Below are positions 43,513 through 54,906 of a stretch of DNA of 64,000 nucleotides, in pieces (positions within the stretch are counted from its first letter, which is position 1; each line of letters starts with the position of its first letter). The translations under genes were made by a program, and so were the position numbers. The notes below the pieces were generated by a model, which did no database searches, was not told the origin of the DNA, and saw only the letters and a program-made list of their open reading frames with translations. Source of the DNA: Pseudomonas sp. A34-9 (lineage in GTDB: Bacteria > Pseudomonadota > Gammaproteobacteria > Pseudomonadales > Pseudomonadaceae); assembly GCF_029543085.1 (NCBI RefSeq), contig NZ_CP119967.1:3932501-3996500 (forward strand), given 5' to 3'.

Positions 43513-45267
43513 ATGGTCTGGCAGCAAATCTACGACCCGTTCGGTAACCCGGTGATCTCCACGCTCATGGCCGCCGTGCCGGTGGTGGTGATGCTCGCGG
43601 CACTGGCGTTCTTCCACATCAAGGCGCACCTGGCGGCGCTGCTGGCGCTGGCGTCCGCCCTGCTGATTTCGATTTTCGCCTTCGGCATGCCAGCGAATAT
43701 GGCCGGTTCGGCTGCATTATTCGGCGCGGCGAATGGCTTGCTGCCGATCGGCTGGATCGTCCTCAACATCATCTTTCTGCATCGCCTGACCACCGAGAAC
43801 GGCTCGTTCAAAGTGCTGCAGGATTCCCTTGCGCGCATCACCGATGACCGTCGTTTGCAGTTGCTGCTGATCGCGTTCTGCTTCGGCGCGTTTTTCGAAG
43901 GCGCGGCGGGGTTCGGTACGCCGGTGGCGGTAACCGGGGCAATTCTGATCGGGCTGGGGTTTTCGCCGTTGGCCGCGTCGGGCCTGGCGTTGATCGCCAA
44001 CACCGCGCCCGTGGCTTTCGGCGCATTGGGCACACCGATCATCACCCTGGCCAAAGTCACCGGGCTGGATGAAATGGAGCTGTCGATGATGGTCGGGCGG
44101 CAGTTACCGTTCTTCTCGGTGCTGGTGCCGTTCTGGCTGATCTGGGCGTTCGCCGGGTGGCGCAAGATGCTGGAGATCTGGCCGGCGATTCTGGTGGCCG
44201 GGGTGAGTTTCGCCGTGCCGCAGTTTCTGGTGTCTAACTACCACGGGCCGATGCTGGTGGATGTGATTGCCGCGCTGATTTCCATGGCTTGTCTGACGTT
44301 GTTTTTGAAGGTGTGGAAGCCGACGACCATTCACACTTCGGCGGCGCTTTCAGGGCGCGTCGACAACTCCCGGGTCGAAGAAGAAAAAGTCACTGCCAGC
44401 GCCGCGTTCAGTGATCAGGCGCGCCCGGCGGTGATGCGCGCGTGGATGCCGTGGATCATTCTCACGGTGTTCGTGTTTGCCTGGGGCACCCAAGGCTTCA
44501 AGAACATCTTCGATGTGCGCCCGGCGATCGATCCGGTCACGCACTCGGCCAAGCTCGACCCCACCGGCAAACCGCTGAATGAAGCCAATCCGATTTTTGC
44601 GCCTGCGGTGACCTTCACCACCCTGCACCTGCAAATCGAAAAAGTGCCGCCGGTGGTGGCTGCGCCGAAAGCCGAGGAAGCGGTGTACAAATTCACCTGG
44701 TTCACCGCCACCGGTAGCGGAATTCTGCTGGCGGCGATTGTCGGTGGCTTGCTGATGGGCTACTCGATTCCGCAACTGATCAAGCAATACCTGCGCACGT
44801 TGTGGGTCGTGCGGTTTTCGCTGATTACCATTGCGGCGATGCTCGCGCTGGGATTTCTCACGCGCTATTCAGGGCTCGACGCGACCATGGGTCTGGCGTT
44901 TGCGGCGACGGGGATTTTCTATCCGATGTTCGGCACGCTGCTCGGTTGGTTGGGTGTGGCATTGACCGGTTCCGATACTGCATCGAATGTGCTGTTTGGC
45001 GGTCTGCAGCGGGTCACATCGGAACAGCTCGGGATCAGCCCGATCCTGATGGCGGCGGCGAACAGTTCGGGCGGGGTGATGGGCAAAATGGTCGATGCGC
45101 AATCGATCGTGGTCGCCTCCACCGCGACCCGCTGGTATGGGCATGAGGGCGAGATTCTGCGCTACGTGTTCTTCCACTCGATTGTGCTGGCGATCCTGGT
45201 CGGCGGGCTGGTGACACTGCAGGCGTATGTGGCGCCGTTTACCTCAATGGTGGTGGGCGGGCATTGA
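43513..45267 (+). CDS. lldP: L-lactate permease LldP family
   Basis: The 584-residue transporter has 12-14 hydrophobic helices and LldP blocks LPIGWIVLNIIFLHRLT, FCFGAFFEGAAGFGTPVAVTGAIL, ALGTPIITLAKVTGL and GSDTASNVLFGGLQRVTSEQLGISPILMAAANSSGGVMGKMV. It imports lactate (or glycolate) with protons. I start at ATG 43513 after AGAGG. The lactate dehydrogenase genes often found beside it are absent here. Confidence 0.93.
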   Translation: MVWQQIYDPFGNPVISTLMAAVPVVVMLAALAFFHIKAHLAALLALASALLISIFAFGMPANMAGSAALFGAANGLLPIGWIVLNIIFLHRLTTENGSFKVLQDSLARITDDRRLQLLLIAFCFGAFFEGAAGFGTPVAVTGAILIGLGFSPLAASGLALIANTAPVAFGALGTPIITLAKVTGLDEMELSMMVGRQLPFFSVLVPFWLIWAFAGWRKMLEIWPAILVAGVSFAVPQFLVSNYHGPMLVDVIAALISMACLTLFLKVWKPTTIHTSAALSGRVDNSRVEEEKVTASAAFSDQARPAVMRAWMPWIILTVFVFAWGTQGFKNIFDVRPAIDPVTHSAKLDPTGKPLNEANPIFAPAVTFTTLHLQIEKVPPVVAAPKAEEAVYKFTWFTATGSGILLAAIVGGLLMGYSIPQLIKQYLRTLWVVRFSLITIAAMLALGFLTRYSGLDATMGLAFAATGIFYPMFGTLLGWLGVALTGSDTASNVLFGGLQRVTSEQLGISPILMAAANSSGGVMGKMVDAQSIVVASTATRWYGHEGEILRYVFFHSIVLAILVGGLVTLQAYVAPFTSMVVGGH

Positions 45268-45278
45268 GTGTCGCCCCC

Positions 45279-45368
45279 CTGTAGGAGCGAGCCTGCTCGC
45301 GATAGCGGTAGACCTGTGAACGAAGTGGCGACTGACACAGCGCTATCGCGAGCAGGCGAAGGCCTACA
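45279..45368. repeat. REP palindrome pair
   Basis: cctgtaggagcgagcctgct at the left, with a mirrored but eroded right arm (tatcgcgagcaggcgaaggc), between lldP and the aldehyde oxidase operon. The rest of 45268-45548 is leader sequence with no recognised site. Confidence 0.8.
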
Positions 45369-45548
45369 AGGGTTCAGCGCCTTATAGAAGATTGATGAGC
45401 TACCCTCATAACTCTATAGCGAAAATCCGCAAAAACCTTTTCCTCTTTCCGGCAGTCACTCCTTAACGAGACCGGCGATGACGCTGGCTGCCCGTTTGGG
45501 CCATTCGCAACCCTGCTGCCCTGATGAAGAAAGAAAAGGAATCGAACC

Positions 45549-46172
45549 ATGACGATTTCCCGACGCGGATTTCTGATCCTAGGCGCCGTCACCGCGACGG
45601 CGTTCGCAATGCCGCCGTTTATCAGCCTCAAGGCCTACGCGGCCAACCTGGAGCAACCGGCCATGAGCAAAGTGACGATCAACGTCAACGGCAAGCCGCG
45701 TGAATTGGACGTCGACACCCGCACCACCCTGCTCGATGCCCTGCGCGAACACTTGCACCTGACCGGCAGTAAAAAAGGCTGCGACCACGGCCAGTGCGGC
45801 GCCTGCACGGTGATCGCCGATGGTCGACGCATCAACTCTTGCCTGACCCTCGCGGTAATGCACGAAGGCAGCGCGATCACCACCATCGAAGGCCTCGGCA
45901 TGCCCGACAATCTGCATCCGATGCAAGCCGCGTTCATCAAGCACGACGGCTACCAGTGCGGCTATTGCACGCCCGGACAAATCTGTTCGGCAGTGGCGGT
46001 CATCAAAGAAATCCGCGACGGCATTCCCAGCCACGCCAGCGCCAGTTTGACCGAGCCACCGCAACTGATCGCCGCCGAGTTTAAGGAACGCATGAGCGGC
46101 AATATCTGCCGCTGCGGTGCCTACTCCAACATCATTGAAGCCATTACCGAAATCGCGGAGGTGCCGGCATGA
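45549..46172 (+). CDS. paoA: Periplasmic aldehyde oxidase [2Fe-2S] subunit (PaoA/YagT-like)
   Basis: The 207-residue protein begins with a Tat signal ([17 protein letters not shown]). The first plant-type cluster motif is C78-x4-C83-x2-C86-x11-C98. The second is C137-x2-C140 with C187-x-C189. It passes electrons within a molybdenum hydroxylase of the xanthine oxidase family exported folded to the periplasm. AAAGGAA precedes the start; the stop overlaps the next start (ATGA). Confidence 0.93.
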   Translation: MTISRRGFLILGAVTATAFAMPPFISLKAYAANLEQPAMSKVTINVNGKPRELDVDTRTTLLDALREHLHLTGSKKGCDHGQCGACTVIADGRRINSCLTLAVMHEGSAITTIEGLGMPDNLHPMQAAFIKHDGYQCGYCTPGQICSAVAVIKEIRDGIPSHASASLTEPPQLIAAEFKERMSGNICRCGAYSNIIEAITEIAEVPA

Positions 46173-47125
46173 GACCGTTCAATTACAGCCGCGCCGACTC
46201 CCCCGCCGCAGCCGCCGCACAAGCTGCGCAAGTTGAAGGCGCGCGGTTTATCGCTGGCGGTACCAACCTGCTCGATTTGATGAAACTCGACATCGAAACG
46301 CCGCGGCACTTGATCGACGTCAATCACCTCGGGCTGGATCAGATCGAGGCCACGCCTGAGGGCGGCTTGCGCATTGGCGCGCTGGTACGCAACACCGATC
46401 TGGCCGCCGACGCGCGCGTCAGAAAAGACTATGGCCTGCTCTCCCGCGCCCTGCTCGCCGGGGCGTCAGGCCAGTTGCGCAACATGGCGACCACCGCCGG
46501 CAACCTGCTGCAACGCACGCGCTGCCCGTACTTCTACGACACCAATCAAGCCTGCAACAAACGCCAACCCGGCAGCGGCTGCGCAGCGATTGCCGGGGTC
46601 AGTCGGCAACTGGGCATTATCGGTGTGAGCGACGCGTGCATTGCCACCCACCCCAGTGACATGGCGATTGCCATGCGTGCGCTCGATGCGCAGATTGAAA
46701 CGGTGAAACCCGACGGCAGAACCCGCAGCATCGCCATGGCCGACTTTCATCAGTTGCCAGGCACCACGCCGAACATCGAAACCAGCCTGACGCCCGGCGA
46801 ATTCATCACCGCCGTAACATTGCCCGCACCGCTCGGCGGCACCCACATTTATCACAAGGTGCGTGATCGCTCCTCCTATGCGTTCGCGCTGGTCTCGGTC
46901 GGTCTGATCCTGCAAAAGGACGGCAGTGCACGCATCGCCGTCGGCGGAATCGCGCCGAAACCATGGCGGGTCGAAGCCGCCGAAGCGCTGCTGCCCAAAG
47001 GCGTCAAAGCCGTCAGCGAACGCCTGCTCGACGGCGCCACGCCGACCCACGACAACCAATTCAAACTGACCCTGGTCGAGCGCACGCTCGGCTCGGTATT
47101 GGCGCAAGCGAGGGAAGAAGCATGA
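46169..47125 (+). CDS. paoB: Aldehyde oxidase FAD subunit (PaoB/YagS-like)
   Basis: The 318-residue FAD-binding subunit has [21 protein letters not shown] (FAD site), [12 protein letters not shown] and the four cysteines C119, C129, C138 and C157. These mark the extra 4Fe-4S cluster special to PaoB. Overlaps both neighbours by 4 bp, so the three subunits are co-translated. Confidence 0.92.
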   Translation: MRPFNYSRADSPAAAAAQAAQVEGARFIAGGTNLLDLMKLDIETPRHLIDVNHLGLDQIEATPEGGLRIGALVRNTDLAADARVRKDYGLLSRALLAGASGQLRNMATTAGNLLQRTRCPYFYDTNQACNKRQPGSGCAAIAGVSRQLGIIGVSDACIATHPSDMAIAMRALDAQIETVKPDGRTRSIAMADFHQLPGTTPNIETSLTPGEFITAVTLPAPLGGTHIYHKVRDRSSYAFALVSVGLILQKDGSARIAVGGIAPKPWRVEAAEALLPKGVKAVSERLLDGATPTHDNQFKLTLVERTLGSVLAQAREEA

Positions 47126-49317
47126 AATTCGACACGCCCGCCGCCACCAACCCGATCGACCAACTAAAAGTTATCGGCCAGCCCACCGACCGCGTCGAAG
47201 GCAAACTGAAAACCTGCGGCCAGGCGCCGTACGCCTACGAACAACATGAGGCGGTGGCCAATCAGGCTTATGGTTTTATGGTCGGTTCGGCCATTGCCAA
47301 GGGCCGCATTAGCAACATCGATCTGCAAGCAGCCAAAGCCGCGCCCGGCGTCCTGGCGATCGTTACCGCGGCCAACGCCGGCAAGCTCGGCAAGGGTAAA
47401 TACAACGCCGCACATCTGCTGGCAGGGCCCGAGGTGCAGCACTATCACCAAGCCGTGGCATTGGTCGTTGCCGAGACCTTTGAACAGGCGCGCGCCGCTG
47501 CGCAAATGGTCAAGGTCGATTATGTCGCGGCCAAAGGCGAGTTCGATCTGGCCAGCGTGCGCGACAAAGGCGTCGAGCCGAAAGAGGAACTGCCCGACGT
47601 CAAACACGGCGATTTTGCTGCAGCGTTTACCGCCGCTCCGGTGCAGTTCGACCAGACCTACACCACCCCGGATCAGTCGCACGCGATGATGGAACCGCAC
47701 ACAACATTAGCCGCGTGGAAAGGCGATCAACTGACCTTGTGGACGTCCAACCAGATGATCGCCTGGAGCGTCGGCGACATCGCCACCACCCTCGGTCTTC
47801 CAAAAGAAAAAGTCCGGCTGATCTCGCCATACATTGGCGGTGGTTTTGGCGGCAAGTTGTTTATCCGCGCCGACGCAATCCTCGCCGCTCTCGGTGCGCG
47901 GATGGCTGGCAGACCGGTAAAAGTCGCCCTCGCCCGCCCGCAGATCGCCAACAACACCACCCATCGCCCGGCAACCATTCAGCGCATCCGCATGGGTGCG
48001 ACGGCGGATGGCAAACTCACCGCCATCGCTCACGAAGGCTGGTCAGGCAACCTTGAGGACGGCAAGGTCGAGGTCGCGGCGCAACCGAGTCAGTTGCTCT
48101 ACGCCGGCGAAAATCGTTTGGTCAGCATGCGTCTGGCGCCGCTGGATCTACCCGAAGGCAACGCCATGCGTGCTCCGGGTGAAACACCCGGGTTGATGGC
48201 GCTGGAAATCGCCATGGATGAAATGGCCGAGCAGCTCAAGCTTGATCCGATCCAGTTCCGCATCCTCAATGACACCCAGGTCGACCCGGTGAAAACCGAG
48301 CGGCCGTTCTCGCAGCGGCGTTTGATCGAATGCCTGCAAACCGGCGCCGATAAATTCGGCTGGGACCAGCGCAATGCCAAACCCGGTAGCCGCCGCGAGG
48401 GCCGCTGGCTGATCGGCATGGGCGTGGCGGCGGCGATTCGCAACAACCTGCTGGTCAAGTCGGGCGCACGGGTGCGGCTGGAGCGCGACGGCAAGGTCAC
48501 GGTGGAAACCGACATGACCGACATCGGTACCGGCAGTTACACGATCATTGCGCAGACAGCGGCCGAGATGATGGGCGTCAGCATCGACGACGTAGTGGTG
48601 CGGCTGGGCGATTCCAGCTTCCCGGTATCAGCGGGCTCCGGTGGCCAGTTCGGCGCCAACTGCTCGACGGCCGGGGTGTATGCGGCCTGCATAAAGCTGC
48701 GCGAGGCAGTCACCACCAAACTGGGCATGGCCGGCGAAGCAGAGTTCGTCGACGGTCAAGTTCGAGCCGGCGGCAAAACCCTGCCCCTGCGCAATGCCGC
48801 GCATGACGGTGTCGTGCAAGCGGAGGACAGCATCGAGTTCGCCGACCTTGCCGAGCAGTATCAGCAATCGACATTTGGTGCGCACTTCGTTGAAGTCGCG
48901 GTGGATGCAGCGACTGGCGAAGTTCGCGTGCGGCGCATGCTCGCCGTGTGTGCAGCCGGACGAATTCTCAATCCGAAAACTGCACGCAGTCAGGTGATCG
49001 GAGCAATGACCATGGGGGTTGGCGCGGCGTTGATGGAGGAATTGGCGGTAGACAAAAAGCTTGGTTTCTTCGTCAACCATGATCTGGCGGGATACGAAGT
49101 GCCGGTGCATGCCGACATTCCGCATCAGGAGGTGATTTTCCTCGATGAGACCGACCCGATTTCTTCGCCGATGAAGGCCAAGGGTGTCGGTGAGCTGGGG
49201 ATTTGCGGAGTCAGTGCGGCGCTGGCGAATGCGATTTACAACGCCACCGGGGCAAGGGTGCGCGAGTATCCGATTACGCTGGACAAGATCTTGTCGTCGT
49301 TGCCGGAGATGATCTGA
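47122..49317 (+). CDS. paoC: Aldehyde oxidase molybdenum subunit (PaoC/YagR-like)
   Basis: The 731-residue subunit binds the molybdenum cofactor (cytosine dinucleotide form in E. coli). It has [37 protein letters not shown] and the catalytic glutamate region [15 protein letters not shown] near the C-terminus. I start at ATG 47122 overlapping the PaoB stop. The usual fourth gene for a PaoD/XdhC insertion chaperone does not follow; a repeat array does. Confidence 0.93.
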   Translation: MKFDTPAATNPIDQLKVIGQPTDRVEGKLKTCGQAPYAYEQHEAVANQAYGFMVGSAIAKGRISNIDLQAAKAAPGVLAIVTAANAGKLGKGKYNAAHLLAGPEVQHYHQAVALVVAETFEQARAAAQMVKVDYVAAKGEFDLASVRDKGVEPKEELPDVKHGDFAAAFTAAPVQFDQTYTTPDQSHAMMEPHTTLAAWKGDQLTLWTSNQMIAWSVGDIATTLGLPKEKVRLISPYIGGGFGGKLFIRADAILAALGARMAGRPVKVALARPQIANNTTHRPATIQRIRMGATADGKLTAIAHEGWSGNLEDGKVEVAAQPSQLLYAGENRLVSMRLAPLDLPEGNAMRAPGETPGLMALEIAMDEMAEQLKLDPIQFRILNDTQVDPVKTERPFSQRRLIECLQTGADKFGWDQRNAKPGSRREGRWLIGMGVAAAIRNNLLVKSGARVRLERDGKVTVETDMTDIGTGSYTIIAQTAAEMMGVSIDDVVVRLGDSSFPVSAGSGGQFGANCSTAGVYAACIKLREAVTTKLGMAGEAEFVDGQVRAGGKTLPLRNAAHDGVVQAEDSIEFADLAEQYQQSTFGAHFVEVAVDAATGEVRVRRMLAVCAAGRILNPKTARSQVIGAMTMGVGAALMEELAVDKKLGFFVNHDLAGYEVPVHADIPHQEVIFLDETDPISSPMKAKGVGELGICGVSAALANAIYNATGARVREYPITLDKILSSLPEMI

Positions 49318-49332
49318 AGTCGCCTGAAAAGC

Positions 49333-50028
49333 CCCTCACCCTAGCCCTCTCCCAAAGGGAGAGGGGACCGATTGGGGGATATTCAGGCGCTACACCGACT
49401 TGAACGTCCTGGTGTGAATCCATAATCGACAGAGCCATTTCAGGTCGATGTATGACGCAAGACACTTCGGTCGGCCCACTCTCCCTCCGGGAGAGGGCTG
49501 GGGTGAGGGAAATCAGGGAACTTCACCGACTTGAACGTCCTGGTGTGAATCCATAATCGACACAGCACCTTCAGGTCGATGTATGACGCAAGACACCTCG
49601 GTCGGCCCCCTCCCTCCGAGATGCTGGGGTGAGGGAAATCAGGGAATTTCACCGACCTGAAAGTGTTGCTGTGAATCCATAATCGACACAGCCATTACAG
49701 GTCGATGCATGACGCAAGACACCTCGGTCGGCCCCCTCTCCCTCCGGGAGATGGCTGGGGTGAGGGAAATCAGGGAATTTCACCGACCTGAAAGTGTTGC
49801 TGTGAATCCGTAATCGACACAGCCATTTCAGGTCGATGTATGACGCAAGACACTTCGGTCGGCCCACTCTCCCTCCGGGAGAGGGCTGGGGTGAGGGAAA
49901 TCAGGGAACTTCACCGACTTGAACGTTCTGGTGTGAATCCATAATCGACACAGCCATTTCAGGTCGATGCATGACGCAAGACACCTCGGTCGGCCCCCTC
50001 TCCCCCCGGGAGAGGGCTGGGGTGAGGG
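49333..50028. repeat. Tandem array of five family-4 units (period about 131 bp)
   Basis: Unit 1 spans 49333-49509 and begins with the long CCCTCACCCTAGCCCTCTCC end. Units 2-5 are 49510-49635, 49636-49766, 49767-49897 and 49898-50028 (126, 131, 131, 131 bp). Each has aaatcagggaa, tcaccgac, gaatccataatcgacacagc, caggtcgatg, tgacgcaagacac, tcggtcggcc and ends ggctggggtgaggg. Minor base changes distinguish the units. Small minus-strand ORFs inside are repeat artefacts. It occupies the 49318-50035 gap entirely. Confidence 0.9.
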
Positions 50029-50035
50029 AAAGGCT

Positions 50036-50512
50036 TCACTCGGTGGGCGAATACTGCTCGGCACTCACCTGCTCCATCCACTCCACCACCTTACCCTCCA
50101 GCACCTCAGCGATAGCGATATGCGTCATCGCCGTAGTCGGCGCCGCCCCATGCCAATGCTTGGCCCCCGGCGCAATCCACACCATATCGCCAGGGCGAAT
50201 CTCACGAACCGGCTGCCCCCACTCCTGGACAAAACCGGAACCGGCCGTGACGATCAAGGTCTGTCCTAACGGATGCGTATGCCACGCGGTACGCGCACCC
50301 GGCTCAAACGTTACCGTCGCACCGCTGACCCGCGCCTCATCAGTGCCCTTGAACGGCGCATCGACACGGACCGTGCCAGTGAACCAGTCCGCCGGGCCCT
50401 TGGCTGAAGGTTGCGAGCCATTGGGCGTGACCATCACACTCGGGGTTTCATTGGCCTGCACCTCAGCTGCCAGCAGGGAAAGGGTCAACGCAGAAGCGGC
50501 AATCGGGTTCAT
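50036..50512 (-). CDS. Secreted cupin-domain protein
   Basis: The 158-residue protein has a signal peptide (about 1-20, ending VQA) and one cupin domain (about 50-150) with [38 protein letters not shown] as the two metal motifs. Similar small cupins are often annotated as mandelonitrile-lyase-like, a label I would not rely on. It is divergent from a LysR gene that may control it. Confidence 0.82.
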   Translation of the reverse strand: MNPIAASALTLSLLAAEVQANETPSVMVTPNGSQPSAKGPADWFTGTVRVDAPFKGTDEARVSGATVTFEPGARTAWHTHPLGQTLIVTAGSGFVQEWGQPVREIRPGDMVWIAPGAKHWHGAAPTTAMTHIAIAEVLEGKVVEWMEQVSAEQYSPTE

Positions 50513-50534
50513 GACTTTCTCCGAACAGATGAAT

Positions 50535-51583
<1,049 letters not shown>

Positions 51584-51590
51584 TGGCTTG

Positions 51591-51794
51591 TCATTTTTTA
51601 TAACAACCCGCAGCGCCCCAAAACGCCTTGGCTAACGTCGCCGCCTCTTTCGTAGAATTCGCCGTCACGGTTGCAAATTGTCCACGCTGCGCTCCCATAC
51701 ACACATATTTTTCATTAAGCGCATAGGCCGCGCAGACAATGAGCACGAGGCAAACCCCGGTAAAACAGGCGAATCGACGGTTTTGCACATCCAT
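51591..51794 (-). CDS. Small single-pass membrane or secreted protein, unknown
   Basis: The 67-residue protein has one hydrophobic N-terminal segment (FACFTGVCLVLIVCAAYAL, about 8-26) and a short C-terminal part with two cysteines. It ends 8 bp from the convergent LysR gene. Whether the segment is cleaved is unclear. No family recognised. Confidence 0.55.
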   Translation of the reverse strand: MDVQNRRFACFTGVCLVLIVCAAYALNEKYVCMGAQRGQFATVTANSTKEAATLAKAFWGAAGCYKK

Positions 51795-51941
51795 GATGAT
51801 TCTTCTTGGGCGGAGCAGGAGTCATCATGATTGCGTGCGAACAAAACCCTTCCAACTGTCAGATCTGACAGTCTTTAATACCCTTTTGAAATTAAAACGC
51901 TCAGTCCTCGACGCAAACAGAAGATCCCCGCGCCAACTCGC

Positions 51942-52886
51942 TCAACCTGCCAACGCAATCAACTGATGCCGCTGCGCATCGGTGAGCATCGGCCCGAACC
52001 CGGCCCTGGCGTTATCAGCCATGTAACGCGGATTACCCGTGCCCGGGATCACGCAAGTCACCGCCGAATGCGAGAGCAAAAACTTCAACGCCAGTTGCGG
52101 CCAGCTGTTGACCTGCACATCCGACACCCAGCCCGGCAGCGGTTTGCCTTTGAGTCGGGCAAGCAAACCGCCACCGCCAAATGGCCGATTGCAAATCACC
52201 GCCACCCCGCGCTCGCGGCACAGCGGCAGGATGCGTTTCTCCACGCCACGGTCATCGAGGGCGTAGTTGATTTGCAGAAAATCCAGGGGTTCGGCCTTCA
52301 GCACTGCTTCGACTTCCTCGTAGGCCGAGGGCGTGTAATGGGTGATGCCGATGTAACGGATGCGCCCCTGCTCTTTCCATTCACGCAGGGTCGGCAGATG
52401 GGTTTGCCAGTCGAGCAGGTTGTGGATCTGCATCAGGTCGATGCGTTCGGTACGCAGCAGGCTGAACGATTGCTCCATCTGCGCGATGCCTTCCTCGCGC
52501 CCGCGCGTCCACACCTTGGTTGCCAGAAATGCCGGCGACCGTGGTTCATGGATCGACAGCAGCTCACCGGTGGTTTCCTCTGCCCGGCCATACATCGGTG
52601 AACTGTCGACCAGCGTGCCGCCCTTGCTGAACAGTTCATCAAGCACCGCCGGCAATTGCCGGTAGGCCGGATCGCCGGGGGCGACGTCGAAACCGCGATA
52701 GGTGCCCAGGCCGACGATCGGCAGCGCCTCGGCGCTGGATGGGATGACGCGGGTCTGCATGGCGTGGCCTCCGGTGGTCGCGGGCGTGGTGGTTGTGGCC
52801 AACGCCCGATCAAAGGTGAAGACCGCCGAAACCCCGGCAGCCAGCGTGAGCAATCGGCGACGGGAGTAACCCTCAGTGTGGCTCAT
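51942..52886 (-). CDS. Tat-exported aldo/keto reductase
   Basis: The 314-residue protein opens with a twin-arginine signal (SRRRLLTLAAGVSAVFTF). The aldo/keto reductase barrel follows, with GTYRGFDV, GTLVDSSPMYGRAEETTG (catalytic D and Y), LATKVWTRG and the late VTCVIPGTGNPRYMADN cofactor loop. A periplasmic aldo/keto reductase with its own Tat signal is less common than the cytosolic type. It is divergent from the hydrolase gene at 52999. Substrate unknown. Confidence 0.87.
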   Translation of the reverse strand: MSHTEGYSRRRLLTLAAGVSAVFTFDRALATTTTPATTGGHAMQTRVIPSSAEALPIVGLGTYRGFDVAPGDPAYRQLPAVLDELFSKGGTLVDSSPMYGRAEETTGELLSIHEPRSPAFLATKVWTRGREEGIAQMEQSFSLLRTERIDLMQIHNLLDWQTHLPTLREWKEQGRIRYIGITHYTPSAYEEVEAVLKAEPLDFLQINYALDDRGVEKRILPLCRERGVAVICNRPFGGGGLLARLKGKPLPGWVSDVQVNSWPQLALKFLLSHSAVTCVIPGTGNPRYMADNARAGFGPMLTDAQRHQLIALAG

Positions 52887-52998
52887 GCTGGTTCCCCTGC
52901 TGCGTGGATCTGTTGCCGGTTGTGTGTATGAGCGGCCCGGTTGCAGGGCTGGACTACACTGCGACAGCCAACTTTCACACACCGTTAAAAGTAGCCGA

Positions 52999-53769
52999 AT
53001 GTCCCGAACCCTGATGTCACTCGTCGCATTGATCGTTGTCGTGTACCTGGTGCTGTGCACGGCGCTGTTCTTTTTTCAGCGCTCGCTGATCTATTTTCCC
53101 CAGCCCAATGCCATCAACTTCGCTGATTCACGGATGACCCTGTCGATGCCGGATGCACAGATTTCGGTGGTCACCCGCGAGCGCGTCGGGTCACGGGCGC
53201 TGATCTATTTCGGCGGCAATGCCGAGGACGTGTCGCGCAATCTGCCGGAGTTTGCCGAGGCGTTTCCTGATTACGCGGTGTATCTGCTCAACTACCGCGG
53301 CTTCGGTAGCAGCGGCGGCTCACCGTCGGAAGCGGCGATTGCCGAGGATGCGCTGGCGCTGTTCGATCAGGTCTACGCCAGTCATCCGCAGGTGGCCGTG
53401 GTCGGGCGCAGTCTCGGTTCCGGCGTGGCGGTGCGTCTGGCCAGTCAGCGACCCGTGCAACAGCTGATTCTGGTGACGCCTTACAACAGCCTGGAAGAAA
53501 TCGCCGCGCGGCAGTATCCGTGGGTGCCGGTGCAGTGGTTGCTCAAGGACCGTTTCGAATCCGGCAAATACGCCGCGCATATCCGCGTGCCGACGTTGTT
53601 GCTCGCGGCCAGTGATGACGAAGTGATCCCCCGCGCCAGCACGCAGCGCTTGCTGGAGAACTTCCCGCAAGGCGTGGCGATGCTCAGGGTGGTGCCGGAT
53701 TCGGGGCATAACTCAATTTCCGAGCGAGCGCAGTATTTGCAGTGGATGGGGGATGTGTTGAATCGCTGA
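52999..53769 (+). CDS. Membrane-anchored alpha/beta hydrolase
   Basis: The 256-residue protein has an N-terminal membrane helix (about 5-25) and then an alpha/beta hydrolase domain with LLNYRGFGSSGGSP, the nucleophile elbow VVGRSLGSGVA, the acid region ASDDEVIP and the catalytic histidine in DSGHNSIS. It resembles YfhR/BEM46-type hydrolases facing the periplasm. ATG 52999 gives a clean N-in anchor; earlier starts are not coding-like. Confidence 0.88.
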   Translation: MSRTLMSLVALIVVVYLVLCTALFFFQRSLIYFPQPNAINFADSRMTLSMPDAQISVVTRERVGSRALIYFGGNAEDVSRNLPEFAEAFPDYAVYLLNYRGFGSSGGSPSEAAIAEDALALFDQVYASHPQVAVVGRSLGSGVAVRLASQRPVQQLILVTPYNSLEEIAARQYPWVPVQWLLKDRFESGKYAAHIRVPTLLLAASDDEVIPRASTQRLLENFPQGVAMLRVVPDSGHNSISERAQYLQWMGDVLNR

Positions 53770-53808
53770 TGTTGTTTGCCATTGATTGTTGTGCTGTTGC
53801 TATTGGCC

Positions 53809-53880
53809 CCATCGCGAGCAGGCTCACGCCTACATTTGAAATGCGTTCCCCTGTAGGAGTGAGCCTGCTCGCGATGGCGT
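53809..53880. repeat. REP palindrome pair
   Basis: Inverted atcgcgagcaggctcacgcc and ggagtgagcctgctcgcgat around a gaaatgcgttcccc centre, downstream of the hydrolase gene. Confidence 0.85.
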
Positions 53881-54039
53881 CATCCGGCGCAACATAGCGG
53901 CCTGCTTGCTCTCACCCTTCGTCGCCCCGCGATAAAAGCGCCGCCCCTTGAACCAAGTCCAAAAAGCCCAGTCCTACCCGCGCCGCATTCTGCGGTTCAC
54001 TCAACTTTTGCGCTGTCCTTCTTCAGAGCTGCCCGTCTC

Positions 54040-54906
54040 ATGCGCCACGCCGTTCGCTCGTCTCGCTTCGTTTCGCTGTGCCTGCTGATCCTTTCGCCGC
54101 TGTTCGCTGCAAACGCCCATGCCGGTGCGGAGCGACAACTGGTGGCCGCCATCAATGACTATCGCGCCCATCCGCAGCGCTGTGACCGGCGCCCGGCGCA
54201 GCGCCTGGCGCCGTTGGTGTTGAAGTCGAACCTGGCCTTGCCGATCGGTTACCGCTACGCCGGCGGCATGCGTGAAGCGTTGAAGGCGTCCGGCTATTCC
54301 GCCGTGACGGTACGCAGTATTCGTGTGGTCGGCGCCGAGGATGCCGAAGAGGCCTTCGACCTGCTGCAAAACGATCACTGTGCCGCGCTGCTGGAAGCGA
54401 GCTATGCCGATATCGGCGTCAGCCGTTCGCGCAATGAATGGCAAGTGGTGTTGGCGCAACCGGTGCTCGACAGCCATGTCGGCGACAATCGCAGCGTGGG
54501 CAAGGCGCTGCTCGCCGAGGTCAACGCCGCACGCGCCCGGCCACGAATGTGCGGACGCCAGCGATTCGCCGCCGCCCGATCGTTGAGCTGGAACGCCGCG
54601 CTGGCCGCCGCCGCGCAGGGGCACAGCAAAGCCATGGCCTACGGCAACTATTTCGCCCACCAGGATCCCGACGGCGACCTGCCCGCCGATCGCGCCCGTG
54701 CGGCGGGATATCGTGGCCGGCAAATCGGCGAAAACATTGCCGCCGGGCAAAGTTCGCCGGGCAGGGCCATGGCCGGATGGCTCGCCAGTCCCGGACATTG
54801 CGCCAACCTGATGAACCCGATGTTTACCCAGGTCGGTGCCGGGTTTGCCAGTGAGGCGCGCAGTGATGAAGGGGTTTACTGGACGATGGTGTTTGGCGCG
54901 CAGTGA
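54040..54906 (+). CDS. Secreted tandem-CAP protein (paralogue of 2998-3849)
   Basis: The 288-residue protein has a signal peptide (about 1-28) and the same two-part layout as the CAP protein at 2998. A degenerate first repeat (about 33-140, LVAAINDYRAHPQRCD to NEWQVVLAQP) is followed by an intact CAP domain (about 150-288) with H195, E231 (GENIAAG) and H253 (SPGHCANLMNP). Long shared blocks (GWLASPGHCANLMNP, GENIAAGQ) mark the pair as paralogues. Its last 31 bp overlap the convergent DHH gene. Confidence 0.85.
   Translation: MRHAVRSSRFVSLCLLILSPLFAANAHAGAERQLVAAINDYRAHPQRCDRRPAQRLAPLVLKSNLALPIGYRYAGGMREALKASGYSAVTVRSIRVVGAEDAEEAFDLLQNDHCAALLEASYADIGVSRSRNEWQVVLAQPVLDSHVGDNRSVGKALLAEVNAARARPRMCGRQRFAAARSLSWNAALAAAAQGHSKAMAYGNYFAHQDPDGDLPADRARAAGYRGRQIGENIAAGQSSPGRAMAGWLASPGHCANLMNPMFTQVGAGFASEARSDEGVYWTMVFGAQ

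Noticed and set aside
49333..50028. Regular repeats that might be taken for a CRISPR array
   Set aside because: Units are about 131 bp and repeat end to end with no unique spacers, and no cas genes are nearby.
49440..50064. Several small minus-strand ORFs with similar proteins (FPDFPHPSPLPEGE type)
   Set aside because: They are translations of the family-4 repeat units, differ only as the repeats do, and lack ribosome sites. Similar artefacts occur in the copies at 11.7-12.0, 22.3 and 31.5 kb.
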